Assembly: GCA_018649825.1 (NCBI GenBank)
Contig: JABIHC010000026.1
Span: forward strand, 1 to 34,359
Length of the DNA stretch: 34,359 bases
Direction: 5' to 3'
Source of the DNA: Methanobacteriota archaeon
GTDB lineage: Archaea; Thermoplasmatota; Poseidoniia; Poseidoniales; Poseidoniaceae
The translations under genes were made by a program, and so were the position numbers. The notes under the pieces are model-generated. The model worked only from the letters and a program-made list of their open reading frames with translations. It had not been told where the DNA came from and searched no databases. Positions 1-9,071 of the stretch are shown piece by piece (position 1 is the stretch's first letter; each line of letters begins with the position of its first letter).

Positions 1-1
1 C

Positions 2-1162
2 CCAAAGGACTGGGATTTTGCCGTTGACCTTTCTCCTGATGAGATGATTGAATTATTTCCCGATGCGATACCCACGGGAGTTGCATTTGGAACTGTTACT
101 CTTCGAGCAGGTGATGATTTGATTGAAACTACTACTTTGCGTGGAGAGGGAACTTATGGTGATGGCCGACGACCTGATTCAGTTGAGTATAGTAAATCGC
201 TTGTTCTTGACTTATCGCGGCGTGATTTTACCTTCAATGCTATGGCTGTCGATGTTGCAAGAGGATTATTGCATGACCCTTTTGATGGCCAAATCGACTT
301 ACAAAACCGATGTCTTCGCGCAGTTGGTGATGCCAGGCTACGCTTAGGTGAAGACGGTTTGCGAGTAATTCGGGCCTACCGTTTTATGGACCTAGGCAAA
401 GGCAATTTATGTTCAGCTGATTTGCAATTGGGAAAATCCTTACTAGACCAACAACATATGTTGAGAATGGTTGCACCGGAAAGAATCTGGATCGAATTGA
501 GCAAAATACTAGCGGGATATAATGCAGGAGTAATCTTACATCGCATGGCGGTTGATGGGCTATTAAATCGCATATTGCCGAGTGAATGGGATGAAAATGA
601 TACTGCGATAATTGCACAAATGAGTTCACATCTGCAGGGCATTTCAATTGAAGCACGCCTTGCGCTACTACTCACAAATGCTGCGGCGGGCGGGCTTGAA
701 AAGGAATTGAAAAAATGCAAACTTTCTACCTCCCAAATACGCCGAGTATTAAACCTAAGGAGGTGGGTAAAAAGCCTCCCAATTGGGGAGCCAGAAGGGA
801 AGTTACGAGTTTATTCACATTTATTGGCATCTGATTTAGGTGAAGTAAAGCGTATGGATTTGGCATGGGCGGATGCTGGCGGCGAAGGTCCATCGTTAAC
901 AGAATGTATCGCATTTCACAAGCGCCTTTCTGAACTCAGTGTATCTCGGACAAATGGCGATTCTCTTGCCAGCGGCGAGTGGATTATGCAGCACACGAAA
1001 CTCTCGCCTGGGCCTCAGTTAGGTGCTCTAAAAAATTGGCTTCATCTAATTCAGATTGAGCGCAACCTCGGATTATTAGATGAAGTTGAAGAAGTTCTTT
1101 GCAGCCTTCCGTGGCAGCATGGAGATTGGAAACAATGGCCCAATCTCAGTCAATATTTCTAA
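2..1162 (+). CDS. cca: CCA tRNA nucleotidyltransferase, class II (bacterial-type) poly(A) polymerase/CCA-adding family, 5' truncated by window edge
   Basis: Frame stays open to the window start: codons from nt 2 read PKDWDFAVDLSPDEMIEL, giving a DxD-type motif (DWDFAVD) upstream of the tabulated Met at 44. Also RRDFTFNAMA and EDGLRVIRAYRF motifs. Confidence 0.88.
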   Translation, partial: PKDWDFAVDLSPDEMIELFPDAIPTGVAFGTVTLRAGDDLIETTTLRGEGTYGDGRRPDSVEYSKSLVLDLSRRDFTFNAMAVDVARGLLHDPFDGQIDLQNRCLRAVGDARLRLGEDGLRVIRAYRFMDLGKGNLCSADLQLGKSLLDQQHMLRMVAPERIWIELSKILAGYNAGVILHRMAVDGLLNRILPSEWDENDTAIIAQMSSHLQGISIEARLALLLTNAAAGGLEKELKKCKLSTSQIRRVLNLRRWVKSLPIGEPEGKLRVYSHLLASDLGEVKRMDLAWADAGGEGPSLTECIAFHKRLSELSVSRTNGDSLASGEWIMQHTKLSPGPQLGALKNWLHLIQIERNLGLLDEVEEVLCSLPWQHGDWKQWPNLSQYF

Positions 1163-1263
1163 TGCCGTAGGCAATAATGTGAGTTCAAGACCACGAATCC
1201 TTTCAATAGTTTGCATAGAAAGTGAAACGAAACTGCTTCAAGTCATAAGGTAGTGGGCAGTTC

Positions 1264-3078
1264 ATGTCAGCCACCCCATATGCCCAATGGTACAAGATGG
1301 GCGGGTACGGAATTGCCGCCACAATTGTCCTTTCTATTCTATTTGGAGAAGAAGGTGGTGAAAGAATTTCGAATATCGCCTGTTGTTTCTCAATATTCTC
1401 ATTTGTCGTAGGGGGCGTAATTCATTCAAGTGTTGCCTCTCAGGCTGCTACTGTGGCATTGGGTGGTGTTGCTGGAGCAAGCGGCGCTGCCTTGGCACAG
1501 ACTGAGAAAGGACAACAAATGGTCGTCGTTGCAGAGCAGCGGATGAATGATTTTTCAGCAAATGCAACCGAGGCTTGGCAAAATCGCTCAAATGCAAATG
1601 CCATGACCGAAGTTGATTCAAACGCGCTATTCAACAAGTTAGCAGGATTCATGGCAGAACAGGGATTCACTCCTGGCATGATGTTTACAAAGATGGACCT
1701 AGATGGAAATGACGTTTTAGATCCATTTGAATTACGCGAAGGCATCGCTAATCTAGGCGTTGCCGACATTCCCCCATGGCTGATGGGTTCAATAATCAAA
1801 GTTATTGATGAAAACGGCAATGAAAAAATAGACCGCCATGAATGGATGGCCTTGTTTGAAAAAATGGGCTGGGATGCACCTGAGCCCACCCTAGCAATTC
1901 TTTCCACTTCTTCAGATTTGATTACTATTTCTTTCACCGCACCGCCTTGGCCTGCAGAACGTGGCTCTTGGATTGGCCTTTACGGCCCACCTGAAAAGAA
2001 TTATTCGGATAATGAACCATATGAAGTTCATCCCGTCAATGGTCAAACTTCAGGTACAGTTGAGTTTGAGATATACGATGAAGGTGAATGGAAAATCAGA
2101 ATGTATGATTCTTCAGAGAGCAATTCAATGGAAGTCGCCATGGCATCGGCTCTTTCTTCTAGCCAATCCGACATTCTTACACAAGATGAAAATTCTGAAA
2201 CAGCCTCCGTAAGTGCAGGTAACGAAGAAATTCTAATAGATAACGATCCGTTAGATGTGCTAATCTCACTGATTCCACAAGAGCATCAGCAAATTGCTCA
2301 ACAAACAGTTGATAATTTACAGGCACAGATTTCAAATTCTACTGATGCTGAGGAAAAAGCAGAATTGCAGGGTGTTTTGATTGGGTTAATTGATGATTTG
2401 GCTCATCAACTGCCTCCGGAATCTTGGACGGCAATTGCAGCTGGTTCGGCAGCAGCAGTTGGTGCAGGGATAGTTATTGCAGCAAAGCAAAATGACGGCA
2501 CAATAACTGACGAGGAAGAAGGGCCGGAGGTGGAAGAACCCCCAACCGAGATTGTTGAAATTGAATCGGCAGTTCCAGATGAAAGTGAAGTCCCGGATGA
2601 GGTAGCAGAAATGTTCTCGGCAGTTCCAGATGATAATGAAAATGACGGCACAAGTGGATTGCTTGAAGATGGTGGAAGTGAAGCCATAGCCTCAGATAGT
2701 AGTTCGGAAGATGGAACACATTCGGGTCCTTCATTAGATGACTTATTTGCAGAAGTTGAAGCGGCTAGATTCATGTCACTACGGCAAGAAATATTAACGA
2801 CTTGGAATCAACCGATGCCAGTGGAAATTAGAGTTGAAAAGGTTGAGCGAAATATTGGATTTGACATAATGGCTGAACTCAAAGGAGGAATGAGCATTGT
2901 TGGAAGGAATGATGCAGGGCATCACATTTCTATTCGCTTACCACCTAGTCAGAATGACGAGGTTGAGGTGATTCGCAGCGGGGCTAAAGTTTCTGCCAGC
3001 GGAGTACCCAACGCATATTCTAGTGCAACGAAACTAATTGGATTTGATGCAGAAATATTCACTTTAATCAGCAAATAG
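1264..3078 (+). CDS. Membrane-anchored EF-hand protein with low-complexity acidic region
   Basis: N-terminal hydrophobic segments. Two canonical 12-residue EF-hand loops (DLDGNDVLDPFE, DENGNEKIDRHE). Followed by a beta-rich module (SWIGLYGPPEKNYSDNEPYEV...EGEWKIRMYDS) and a Glu/Asp/Pro/Ser-rich stretch. Confidence 0.8.
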   Translation: MSATPYAQWYKMGGYGIAATIVLSILFGEEGGERISNIACCFSIFSFVVGGVIHSSVASQAATVALGGVAGASGAALAQTEKGQQMVVVAEQRMNDFSANATEAWQNRSNANAMTEVDSNALFNKLAGFMAEQGFTPGMMFTKMDLDGNDVLDPFELREGIANLGVADIPPWLMGSIIKVIDENGNEKIDRHEWMALFEKMGWDAPEPTLAILSTSSDLITISFTAPPWPAERGSWIGLYGPPEKNYSDNEPYEVHPVNGQTSGTVEFEIYDEGEWKIRMYDSSESNSMEVAMASALSSSQSDILTQDENSETASVSAGNEEILIDNDPLDVLISLIPQEHQQIAQQTVDNLQAQISNSTDAEEKAELQGVLIGLIDDLAHQLPPESWTAIAAGSAAAVGAGIVIAAKQNDGTITDEEEGPEVEEPPTEIVEIESAVPDESEVPDEVAEMFSAVPDDNENDGTSGLLEDGGSEAIASDSSSEDGTHSGPSLDDLFAEVEAARFMSLRQEILTTWNQPMPVEIRVEKVERNIGFDIMAELKGGMSIVGRNDAGHHISIRLPPSQNDEVEVIRSGAKVSASGVPNAYSSATKLIGFDAEIFTLISK

Positions 3079-3183
3079 GCGGCCACTATCCACCCAATAC
3101 AAACCTCAAGTGCAACAACGAATAGCAAGCAAATAACATCAAGCACTCAAGTCACTATGTATTGACTGAGAAATTCTCTGCGC

Positions 3184-3594
3184 TCAGGCTTCAGCAAGGG
3201 TGTCGACATACTCGTCTGGGTCGAGCAAGTCTTCAACATCAAATTCATGTGGCTGGACAATAATCATCCAACCGAGATCATAAGGAGACTCGTTTACCAA
3301 ATCAGGGTTTATTTCTACCTCACCATTTACTTCGGTAATTGTTCCGGCAAAAGGGGAACGGAAGGTTTGTTTTCCTTCTGCAGTCCAAAGGGAAAACATT
3401 TCATCTCCCTTATCCAATTCATCTTCTGCCTGCGGCAAAATGACTCGCAATACATCGCCGATATCTTGGGCTAGGAAATCAGAAATTCCTACAGTCAATA
3501 CTTCCTCTTTTTCTTGAAACCAAATGTGTTCAATATTATATTTTCTTCGGTGTGCTACGGTAAATTCCATCAATTCTTCTTCTTCCATGTTCAT
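3184..3594 (-). CDS. gcvH: Glycine cleavage system H-like protein (lipoyl lysine position not conserved)
   Basis: GcvH-like C-terminal half: SPFAGTITEVNGEVEINPDLVNESPYDLGWMIIV...EDLLDPDEYVDTL. The lipoylation region reads SLWTAEGKQTFRSP. Confidence 0.8.
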   Translation of the reverse strand: MNMEEEELMEFTVAHRRKYNIEHIWFQEKEEVLTVGISDFLAQDIGDVLRVILPQAEDELDKGDEMFSLWTAEGKQTFRSPFAGTITEVNGEVEINPDLVNESPYDLGWMIIVQPHEFDVEDLLDPDEYVDTLAEA

Positions 3595-3724
3595 GCCTCC
3601 GACAATTCTCGGCGAAAGGTATCTCCTTTATTGCTTATACTATAGGGGCATTTGAATATAAATGACTAAATGGAACAAGCGAGGAATTATCATACAAGCA
3701 CCCTTCGCAGCAATTGGTGAGGAA

Positions 3725-4894
3725 ATGAATTTCGCAGAAACCGACGAACATAGCATGATTCGTGAGATGGTAAGAGAGTGGGCTGAAGCCGAACTTACAC
3801 CAACAATAGAACATCGAGACGCAAACCAAATTGCACCTATTGAAGAATGGGCTGCATTTGCCGAGTTGGGACTCCAGGGAATTACCATCGCCGAGGAATA
3901 CGGTGGAATGCCTGTTGATGATATTAGTGAAGCAATTATCATCGAGGAATTAGCAAGAGTGGATGCCTCATTTGCTGTATTTTACTGTGTGCATGTCGGT
4001 CTTTGTTGCAAGACAATATCATTACACGGTACTGAAGAGCAGAAACAAAAATATCTCACTCAACTTGGTGCTGACAAAGTAGGCGCATATTCACTTTCAG
4101 AGGCAGGAGCAGGGACAGATGCAGCAGCACTTTCATGCAAGGCCACACTTTCAGAAGACGGAACCCACTACAAATTAAACGGACTAAAAATGTGGGTCAC
4201 AAATGGAGCGAGTGCTGACATTTACGTTTTATTTGCAAAGGTTACAGGACACCCTGATTATGGAGTCAAAAAGCATGGCGGAGTAACCGCATTTATTGTA
4301 GAGAAGACATTTGAGGGTTTTACTGTAGGCAAAAAGGAAGATAAGTTGGGTATTCGTTCTTCGGATACTTGTACTCTCGAGTTGAATGACTGCATTGTTC
4401 CTGTGGAAAATGTTCTTGGGAAAGTCGGCAAGGGATTCAGCATCGCCATGAATGCTCTTGATAATAGCAGAATTGGTATTGCGGCTCAAGCGCTTGGAAT
4501 TGCCCAAGGGGCTTTTGAAGCGGCTCTCAAGTTCTCGCGTGAGCGAGAAACCTTCGGTACTCCAATCGGCCGACATCAAATGATTACTTCCTATTTGGCA
4601 GATATGGCTACTGAAATTGAATGTAGTCGAATGATGGTATACAAGGCGGCTTGGGCAAAAGAACAACATTATGAAAATGGCGCACCAAGGCATAGTTTAG
4701 AAGCGAGCATGGCCAAATTGAAGGCTGGCGACACTGCTATGTGGGTTGCAGAGCGAGCGGTTCAAATCCACGGAGGATATGGGTTTGTAAAGGAATTCCC
4801 AGTTGAGAGGTTCTTTAGAGATGCAAAAATTACCCAGATTTACGAAGGTACACAAGAAGTTCAAAAGTTAGTTATTGCAAGAAACCTTACATGA
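3725..4894 (+). CDS. Acyl-CoA dehydrogenase
   Basis: Typical ACAD motifs: EYGGMPVD, YSLSEAGAGTDAAALSCKA, GLKMWVTNGA, SRIGIAAQALGIAQGAF, QIHGGYGFVKEFPVERFFRDAKITQIYEGTQEVQKLVIARNL. ORF opens at 3662; Met at 3725 (MNFAETDEH) looks like the native start. Confidence 0.92.
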   Translation: MNFAETDEHSMIREMVREWAEAELTPTIEHRDANQIAPIEEWAAFAELGLQGITIAEEYGGMPVDDISEAIIIEELARVDASFAVFYCVHVGLCCKTISLHGTEEQKQKYLTQLGADKVGAYSLSEAGAGTDAAALSCKATLSEDGTHYKLNGLKMWVTNGASADIYVLFAKVTGHPDYGVKKHGGVTAFIVEKTFEGFTVGKKEDKLGIRSSDTCTLELNDCIVPVENVLGKVGKGFSIAMNALDNSRIGIAAQALGIAQGAFEAALKFSRERETFGTPIGRHQMITSYLADMATEIECSRMMVYKAAWAKEQHYENGAPRHSLEASMAKLKAGDTAMWVAERAVQIHGGYGFVKEFPVERFFRDAKITQIYEGTQEVQKLVIARNLT

Positions 4895-4997
4895 GTAATC
4901 ACAATCAACCCGAACGCTTCGGCAGAATCACCTTTATTCAGCCAAGACTGAGTTGATTTTGAAGCGCAGGTTCAATAACGGTTGGCGTTTACCTTGA

Positions 4998-6203
4998 ATG
5001 TCTATGAGCGACTATCTTGACCGAATCGGGGCTGGCCTCGTTATTGAACATACAGAGTACTTTAGTTTTGACTACATTCCGTCAGAATTAGTTGGCAGGG
5101 ATAATGAAATTACCAATTTGGCTTCAATGATGAGAGGAGTTTTCGAAAATAATAGTAGTGGGCGAGCAATAATTACAGGACGAGTTGGCTCGGGCAAAAC
5201 CGCAATGACAAGGCGGTTTTGTACAGACGTTGAAAAAAAGTTTGCCGAAAAAAAATCAATAAAGGCCATTCATATCAATTGCCGAAATGTTACCACAAAG
5301 CCACAGGTTTTTCAGCATTTAATCAAAACATTTGACGAACGGCACCCCGATAGGGGCTTGGGGAGTGGAGAGTTATTACGTAGTATTAGGCGACTCATGA
5401 GAAATGAGAACACCCATTTTATTGTCGTTTTGGATGAGGTTGACCATCTATTACGCAGATCTGGTGATGATGTCTTATACCAACTTTTACGAATTGACGA
5501 AGGTGAAAAAACCCAAGGAACCCTTTCCCTTATTCTAATCAGCCAAGAGAATGTGCTTAACGTTCTCGAAAGTGCAGTAATTTCACGCTTTGGTCGCTCA
5601 AACCACCTGCGCCTTGCCCCGTATAATGAAGAGGGGTTATACAATATTGCCAAACAACGCGCAGAGTTAGCATTAGTCCCTGGGTCGTATAGTGATGAAA
5701 TATTGCAACTTATCGCCGAATCAAGTTCTTCTAATGGTGATGCTCGCTTAGCCATTGAACTTCTTGAGGCTTCTGCCAAGCGTTGTGAAAATGCTGGCCG
5801 TAAAGAAATTACCATTAAAGATGTAAATGCAGTATCAAGCACTCAGCCTCAAGTGATGGTTGATGGAGCAGCAATAGAAACTCTTCCACTACATTCCATG
5901 ATTGCCTTTTTAGCGATATGTCGTCGCCTTAACAAGGCAAACCAAATTGTAACCGGTGATGTTGAGAAACTATACCGCGTTGTTTGTGAAGAATATGAAG
6001 TCAAACCTCGTGGCCACACTACATTGTGGAAATATCTCAAAATGATGGTCAAGTGCAATTTCATTATGTCCCGTTATACTGCGCTAGAGGGAGGGCGTGG
6101 TCGAACCCAATATTTCTCAATGCCGCATGCCCTACCTAGTGATGTTGCCAAGCGTTTGGAATTGCTTATTCCGGCAATTATTCGCAATAATTCAAAGAAA
6201 TAG
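4998..6203 (+). CDS. cdc6: Orc1/Cdc6 family replication initiator
   Basis: AAA+ with Walker A GRVGSGKTAMT and Walker B FIVVLDEVDHLL, ORC-type lid (ISRFGRSNHLRLAPYNEEGLYNI; GDARLAIELLEAS), C-terminal wHTH region. Confidence 0.93.
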   Translation: MSMSDYLDRIGAGLVIEHTEYFSFDYIPSELVGRDNEITNLASMMRGVFENNSSGRAIITGRVGSGKTAMTRRFCTDVEKKFAEKKSIKAIHINCRNVTTKPQVFQHLIKTFDERHPDRGLGSGELLRSIRRLMRNENTHFIVVLDEVDHLLRRSGDDVLYQLLRIDEGEKTQGTLSLILISQENVLNVLESAVISRFGRSNHLRLAPYNEEGLYNIAKQRAELALVPGSYSDEILQLIAESSSSNGDARLAIELLEASAKRCENAGRKEITIKDVNAVSSTQPQVMVDGAAIETLPLHSMIAFLAICRRLNKANQIVTGDVEKLYRVVCEEYEVKPRGHTTLWKYLKMMVKCNFIMSRYTALEGGRGRTQYFSMPHALPSDVAKRLELLIPAIIRNNSKK

Positions 6204-6268
6204 CAACTGTTTCTGTGGCGGTGAGGCTAAATAGGGGCCGGCGGTCGCCGCATTACTGAGGTAATCAC

Positions 6269-6745
6269 ATGGCTGGAGAAAAGAGCTCATTCATCACCAC
6301 GATTAACGACACAGACCCATCCAATAATGGTAAGTCCTACAAGTGTACAATTAGTGGTACAAATTATAATCAATTACTTGGAAAGACCATCGGAGATTCC
6401 ATTGACGGTATTTTTATCGGTGAAGGAGAAGTCACTTTAGCAGGATATACTCTTGAAATTTCAGGTGGTTCTGATAAAACAGGAACTCCAATGCGAAATG
6501 AACTTTTAGGCGGTGCCCTAAAGGAAATTCTAGTTACCGCAAGCCAAGGCTACAAAGGGCACAAAATTGTCAACAAAAAGAGTAAGCGTTACCGCTACAA
6601 GCCCGATGGACTACGAAAACGCCGAACTTTCCGCGGAGCAACTATTACTCAAGATACTCGTCAAATCAACCTAAAGGTTGTAAAACATGGCAACAAGTCT
6701 CTTGCAGAAATCTTCAATACTGGTGACTCGGCAAGTGAGGATTGA
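6269..6745 (+). CDS. rps6e: 30S ribosomal protein S6e
   Basis: GKSYKCTISG...LGKTIGD...GYTLEISGGSDKTGTPMRNELLGG...GYKGHKIVNKKSKRYRYKPDGLRKRRTFRGATI. Lies directly upstream of aIF2-gamma. Confidence 0.95.
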   Translation: MAGEKSSFITTINDTDPSNNGKSYKCTISGTNYNQLLGKTIGDSIDGIFIGEGEVTLAGYTLEISGGSDKTGTPMRNELLGGALKEILVTASQGYKGHKIVNKKSKRYRYKPDGLRKRRTFRGATITQDTRQINLKVVKHGNKSLAEIFNTGDSASED

Positions 6746-6787
6746 GTCCCTCCCCGAGAAAAACACTAAGTATTGAGGCGAAATAAG

Positions 6788-8026
6788 ATGGCAAGAGTAT
6801 TACCAAATCAGCCATCCGTCAACATTGGCTTAGTCGGTCACGTTGACCACGGAAAAACTACACTTACTCAAGCATTATCTGGCATTTGGACCGATACACA
6901 TTCAGAAGAACGCAAGCGTGGCATCAGCATCAAATTGGGATATGCAGATACCGCATTCTACAAAACCGATGCCGGTGTTTTCTACCCTACTGGACGTCGC
7001 CCCGATGGCGGCAAAGATGTTGACAAAGAATTGCAACGAGTTGTTTCTTTCATTGACGCACCTGGGCACGAGACCCTAATGGCAATAATGATCACTGGTG
7101 CCTCAATAATGGATGGAGCAATGTTAATGGTTGCTGCAAACGAAACTTGCCCGCAACCACAAACTCGAGAGCACCTAATGGCTTTGGAAATCGCCGGCAT
7201 TGAAAACATTGTCATCGTTCAAAATAAGATTGACTTAGTTAATCGAGAACGTGCTATTGAATCACACGAAGAAATCAGGACCTTTCTCGAAGGCACAATT
7301 GCCGAAAATGCACCCATTATCCCAGTATCTGCTCACCATGATGTGAATTTGGATATTCTAATTGGCGCAATTGAACATTTCATCCCAACACCAAATCGTG
7401 AAGAGGAGGAAAAATCAGTTATGCACATAGCTCGTTCATTTGACATTAATCGTCCCGGAACTCGCCCCGCCAAAATCAAGGGAGGAGTAATCGGTGGAAG
7501 TATTGTATCTGGAACTTTTGAAATTGGCGATGAAATTGAAATTGGACCAGGGCGAAAAATTGAGAAGGGAAATAAATCTCATTACAAACCAATTCTTACT
7601 AAAGTCATCACCATGAAAGGTGGGGGGAAAGAGTTGGATTCAATGCACGCAGGTGGATTGTGCGGCATGGCTACTCCACTTGATCCAGTATTTACTACTG
7701 CAGATAATCTCTCTGGGCAAGTCGTGGCTAAGCGAGGCCAACTTCCTCCTGTTCGGGAATCAATGAAAATAAAAATTAATTTGATGAAAGAAATGGTTGG
7801 CGGGGATAGCGATACTCCAGAAAAGGTAGCACCATTGCAAGGTGGAGAAATGTTGATGGTTAACGTATCCACTGCGACTTCGGTCGGAATAGTTTCAAAT
7901 GTAGGAAAGGGCGAAGCAACTCTGTCCCTTCGCCTACCTGTCGTTACCGAAGATGGAGCAAGAGTTAGTCTATCTCGTCGCGTCGGCACACGCTGGCGCT
8001 TAATCGGATACGGAGTCGTAGCCTAA
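6788..8026 (+). CDS. eif2g: Translation initiation factor aIF2 subunit gamma
   Basis: GLVGHVDHGKTTL, FIDAPGHETLMA, NKIDLVN and C-terminal domains (KGGVIGGSI, GRRVGTRWRLIGYGVV-type end). Met at 6788 (MARVLPNQPSVNIG) preferred over 6773. Confidence 0.95.
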   Translation: MARVLPNQPSVNIGLVGHVDHGKTTLTQALSGIWTDTHSEERKRGISIKLGYADTAFYKTDAGVFYPTGRRPDGGKDVDKELQRVVSFIDAPGHETLMAIMITGASIMDGAMLMVAANETCPQPQTREHLMALEIAGIENIVIVQNKIDLVNRERAIESHEEIRTFLEGTIAENAPIIPVSAHHDVNLDILIGAIEHFIPTPNREEEEKSVMHIARSFDINRPGTRPAKIKGGVIGGSIVSGTFEIGDEIEIGPGRKIEKGNKSHYKPILTKVITMKGGGKELDSMHAGGLCGMATPLDPVFTTADNLSGQVVAKRGQLPPVRESMKIKINLMKEMVGGDSDTPEKVAPLQGGEMLMVNVSTATSVGIVSNVGKGEATLSLRLPVVTEDGARVSLSRRVGTRWRLIGYGVVA

Positions 8027-8043
8027 TTCGGAGGCGACAAGGC

Positions 8044-8415
8044 ATGCAAGAAATTCTAGTGGATGCTTGCGGTTGGGCTGCCTTGATTGAGGGGCGAATT
8101 AACCTTGACCACGGAATGCAAAGTGTAGTTGGTCCATTTCAACTAATCCTGCTTGATACTGTTGAGGATGAATTGGTAAAACTTGAGGAGAAAAATAGAA
8201 GCAATTTGCTGTTGGATTTACTGAGGCAAAAAGCACAGGTTATGGAGACGAAAGAGGGTCATGGGAAGCACACTGACGATCAGTTATTTGTTATTGCAAA
8301 GGAGAAGAATATTCCAGTTCTTACTGTTGATAAAGAGTTGAAAAAGCGTTTGCACCATGCTGGTTGCTCGGTAATTGAAGTTCTCGGCGGAAAGCGCCTT
8401 CGCCTTATTGAGTGA
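8044..8415 (+). CDS. PIN domain protein (Fcf1/Nob1-like or VapC-like), linked to aIF2-gamma
   Basis: Short PIN fold pattern with acidic residues: LVDACGWAALIEG, LLDTVEDELVKLE, HTDDQLFVIAKEKNIPVLTVDKELKKRL. Located 17 bp after aIF2-gamma. Confidence 0.82.
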   Translation: MQEILVDACGWAALIEGRINLDHGMQSVVGPFQLILLDTVEDELVKLEEKNRSNLLLDLLRQKAQVMETKEGHGKHTDDQLFVIAKEKNIPVLTVDKELKKRLHHAGCSVIEVLGGKRLRLIE

Positions 8416-8561
8416 TGCAATGTCTACTTCATGCATCGCCTGTTTCTTCTTCATCTAACATTTCTATTCCCCGCAACGCGACACAAAGTATTCTTCATTG
8501 CGTCTGTTTTGCCGTGTGATTGTTCGCAAAATAGTATTTGTATTCAAAAAAAAAACGAAAA

Positions 8562-8605
8562 ATTGCGCAATATTGACTATTGTCGGTATTGCCTTTATTA
8601 TTGAC
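8562..8605. promoter_or_regulatory. Candidate operator: 10-bp palindrome ATTGCGCAAT followed by four TATTGNC direct repeats
   Basis: ATTGCGCAAT at 8562-8571. TATTGAC 8571, TATTGTC 8578, TATTGCC 8587, TATTGAC 8599. Lies just upstream of the wHTH gene start at 8625 and downstream of an A10 tract. Confidence 0.4.
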
Positions 8606-8624
8606 AAGAATACGGAAACGGAAT

Positions 8625-9032
8625 ATGGCCGAAATTGATGCTGCTGCAAATGCTGTCCCTGAGGCGAGAGGTTTACCAATTCCATTGGCAATGGAACTCA
8701 TATCTTTACTCAAACAACTTGGCCTCAATCACTCTACTGCAAATGTACTAATTTGCCTTCACCGCCACGATAATCTCGATAGCGTAAGCATCCAGAATAT
8801 TTGTAATCTAAGGCAACCCGAAGTTAGCATTGCAATAAATGAATTAAAATCAATTAATGCGATCAGAATAGTGCCTCAACAATTGCGAAGTAGGGGGCGG
8901 CCAAAACACATTTATTCCTTAAACGGAAGTCTTGAAGAAGTATTGCAACCGGTAATTATTAATGCGCAGGATAAACTAATTCAAATGCAGCAACAACTTG
9001 AGGACATAGGCAAAATTACCAGCCTATTATGA
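8625..9032 (+). CDS. Winged-helix transcriptional regulator (MarR/TrmB-like)
   Basis: LGLNHSTANVLICLHRHDNLDSVSIQNICNLRQPEVSIAINELKSINAIRIVPQQLRSRGRPKHIYSL is a classic HTH plus wing. C-terminal coiled helix. Start placed at ATG 8625, not TTG 8580. Confidence 0.75.
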   Translation: MAEIDAAANAVPEARGLPIPLAMELISLLKQLGLNHSTANVLICLHRHDNLDSVSIQNICNLRQPEVSIAINELKSINAIRIVPQQLRSRGRPKHIYSLNGSLEEVLQPVIINAQDKLIQMQQQLEDIGKITSLL

Positions 9033-9071
9033 CGCACCTGTAAGCAAACTAGACTTCCAAAAACTCTCAAC

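Noticed and set aside
2406-2774. ORF 122 aa - strand Ser-rich
   Set aside because: Antisense of the acidic linker of the EF-hand protein; low complexity only.
4895-4997. Possible replication origin next to cdc6
   Set aside because: No ORB-like repeats or strongly AT-rich unwinding element found; only a 5-bp hairpin CCGAA-CGC-TTCGG at 4910-4922.
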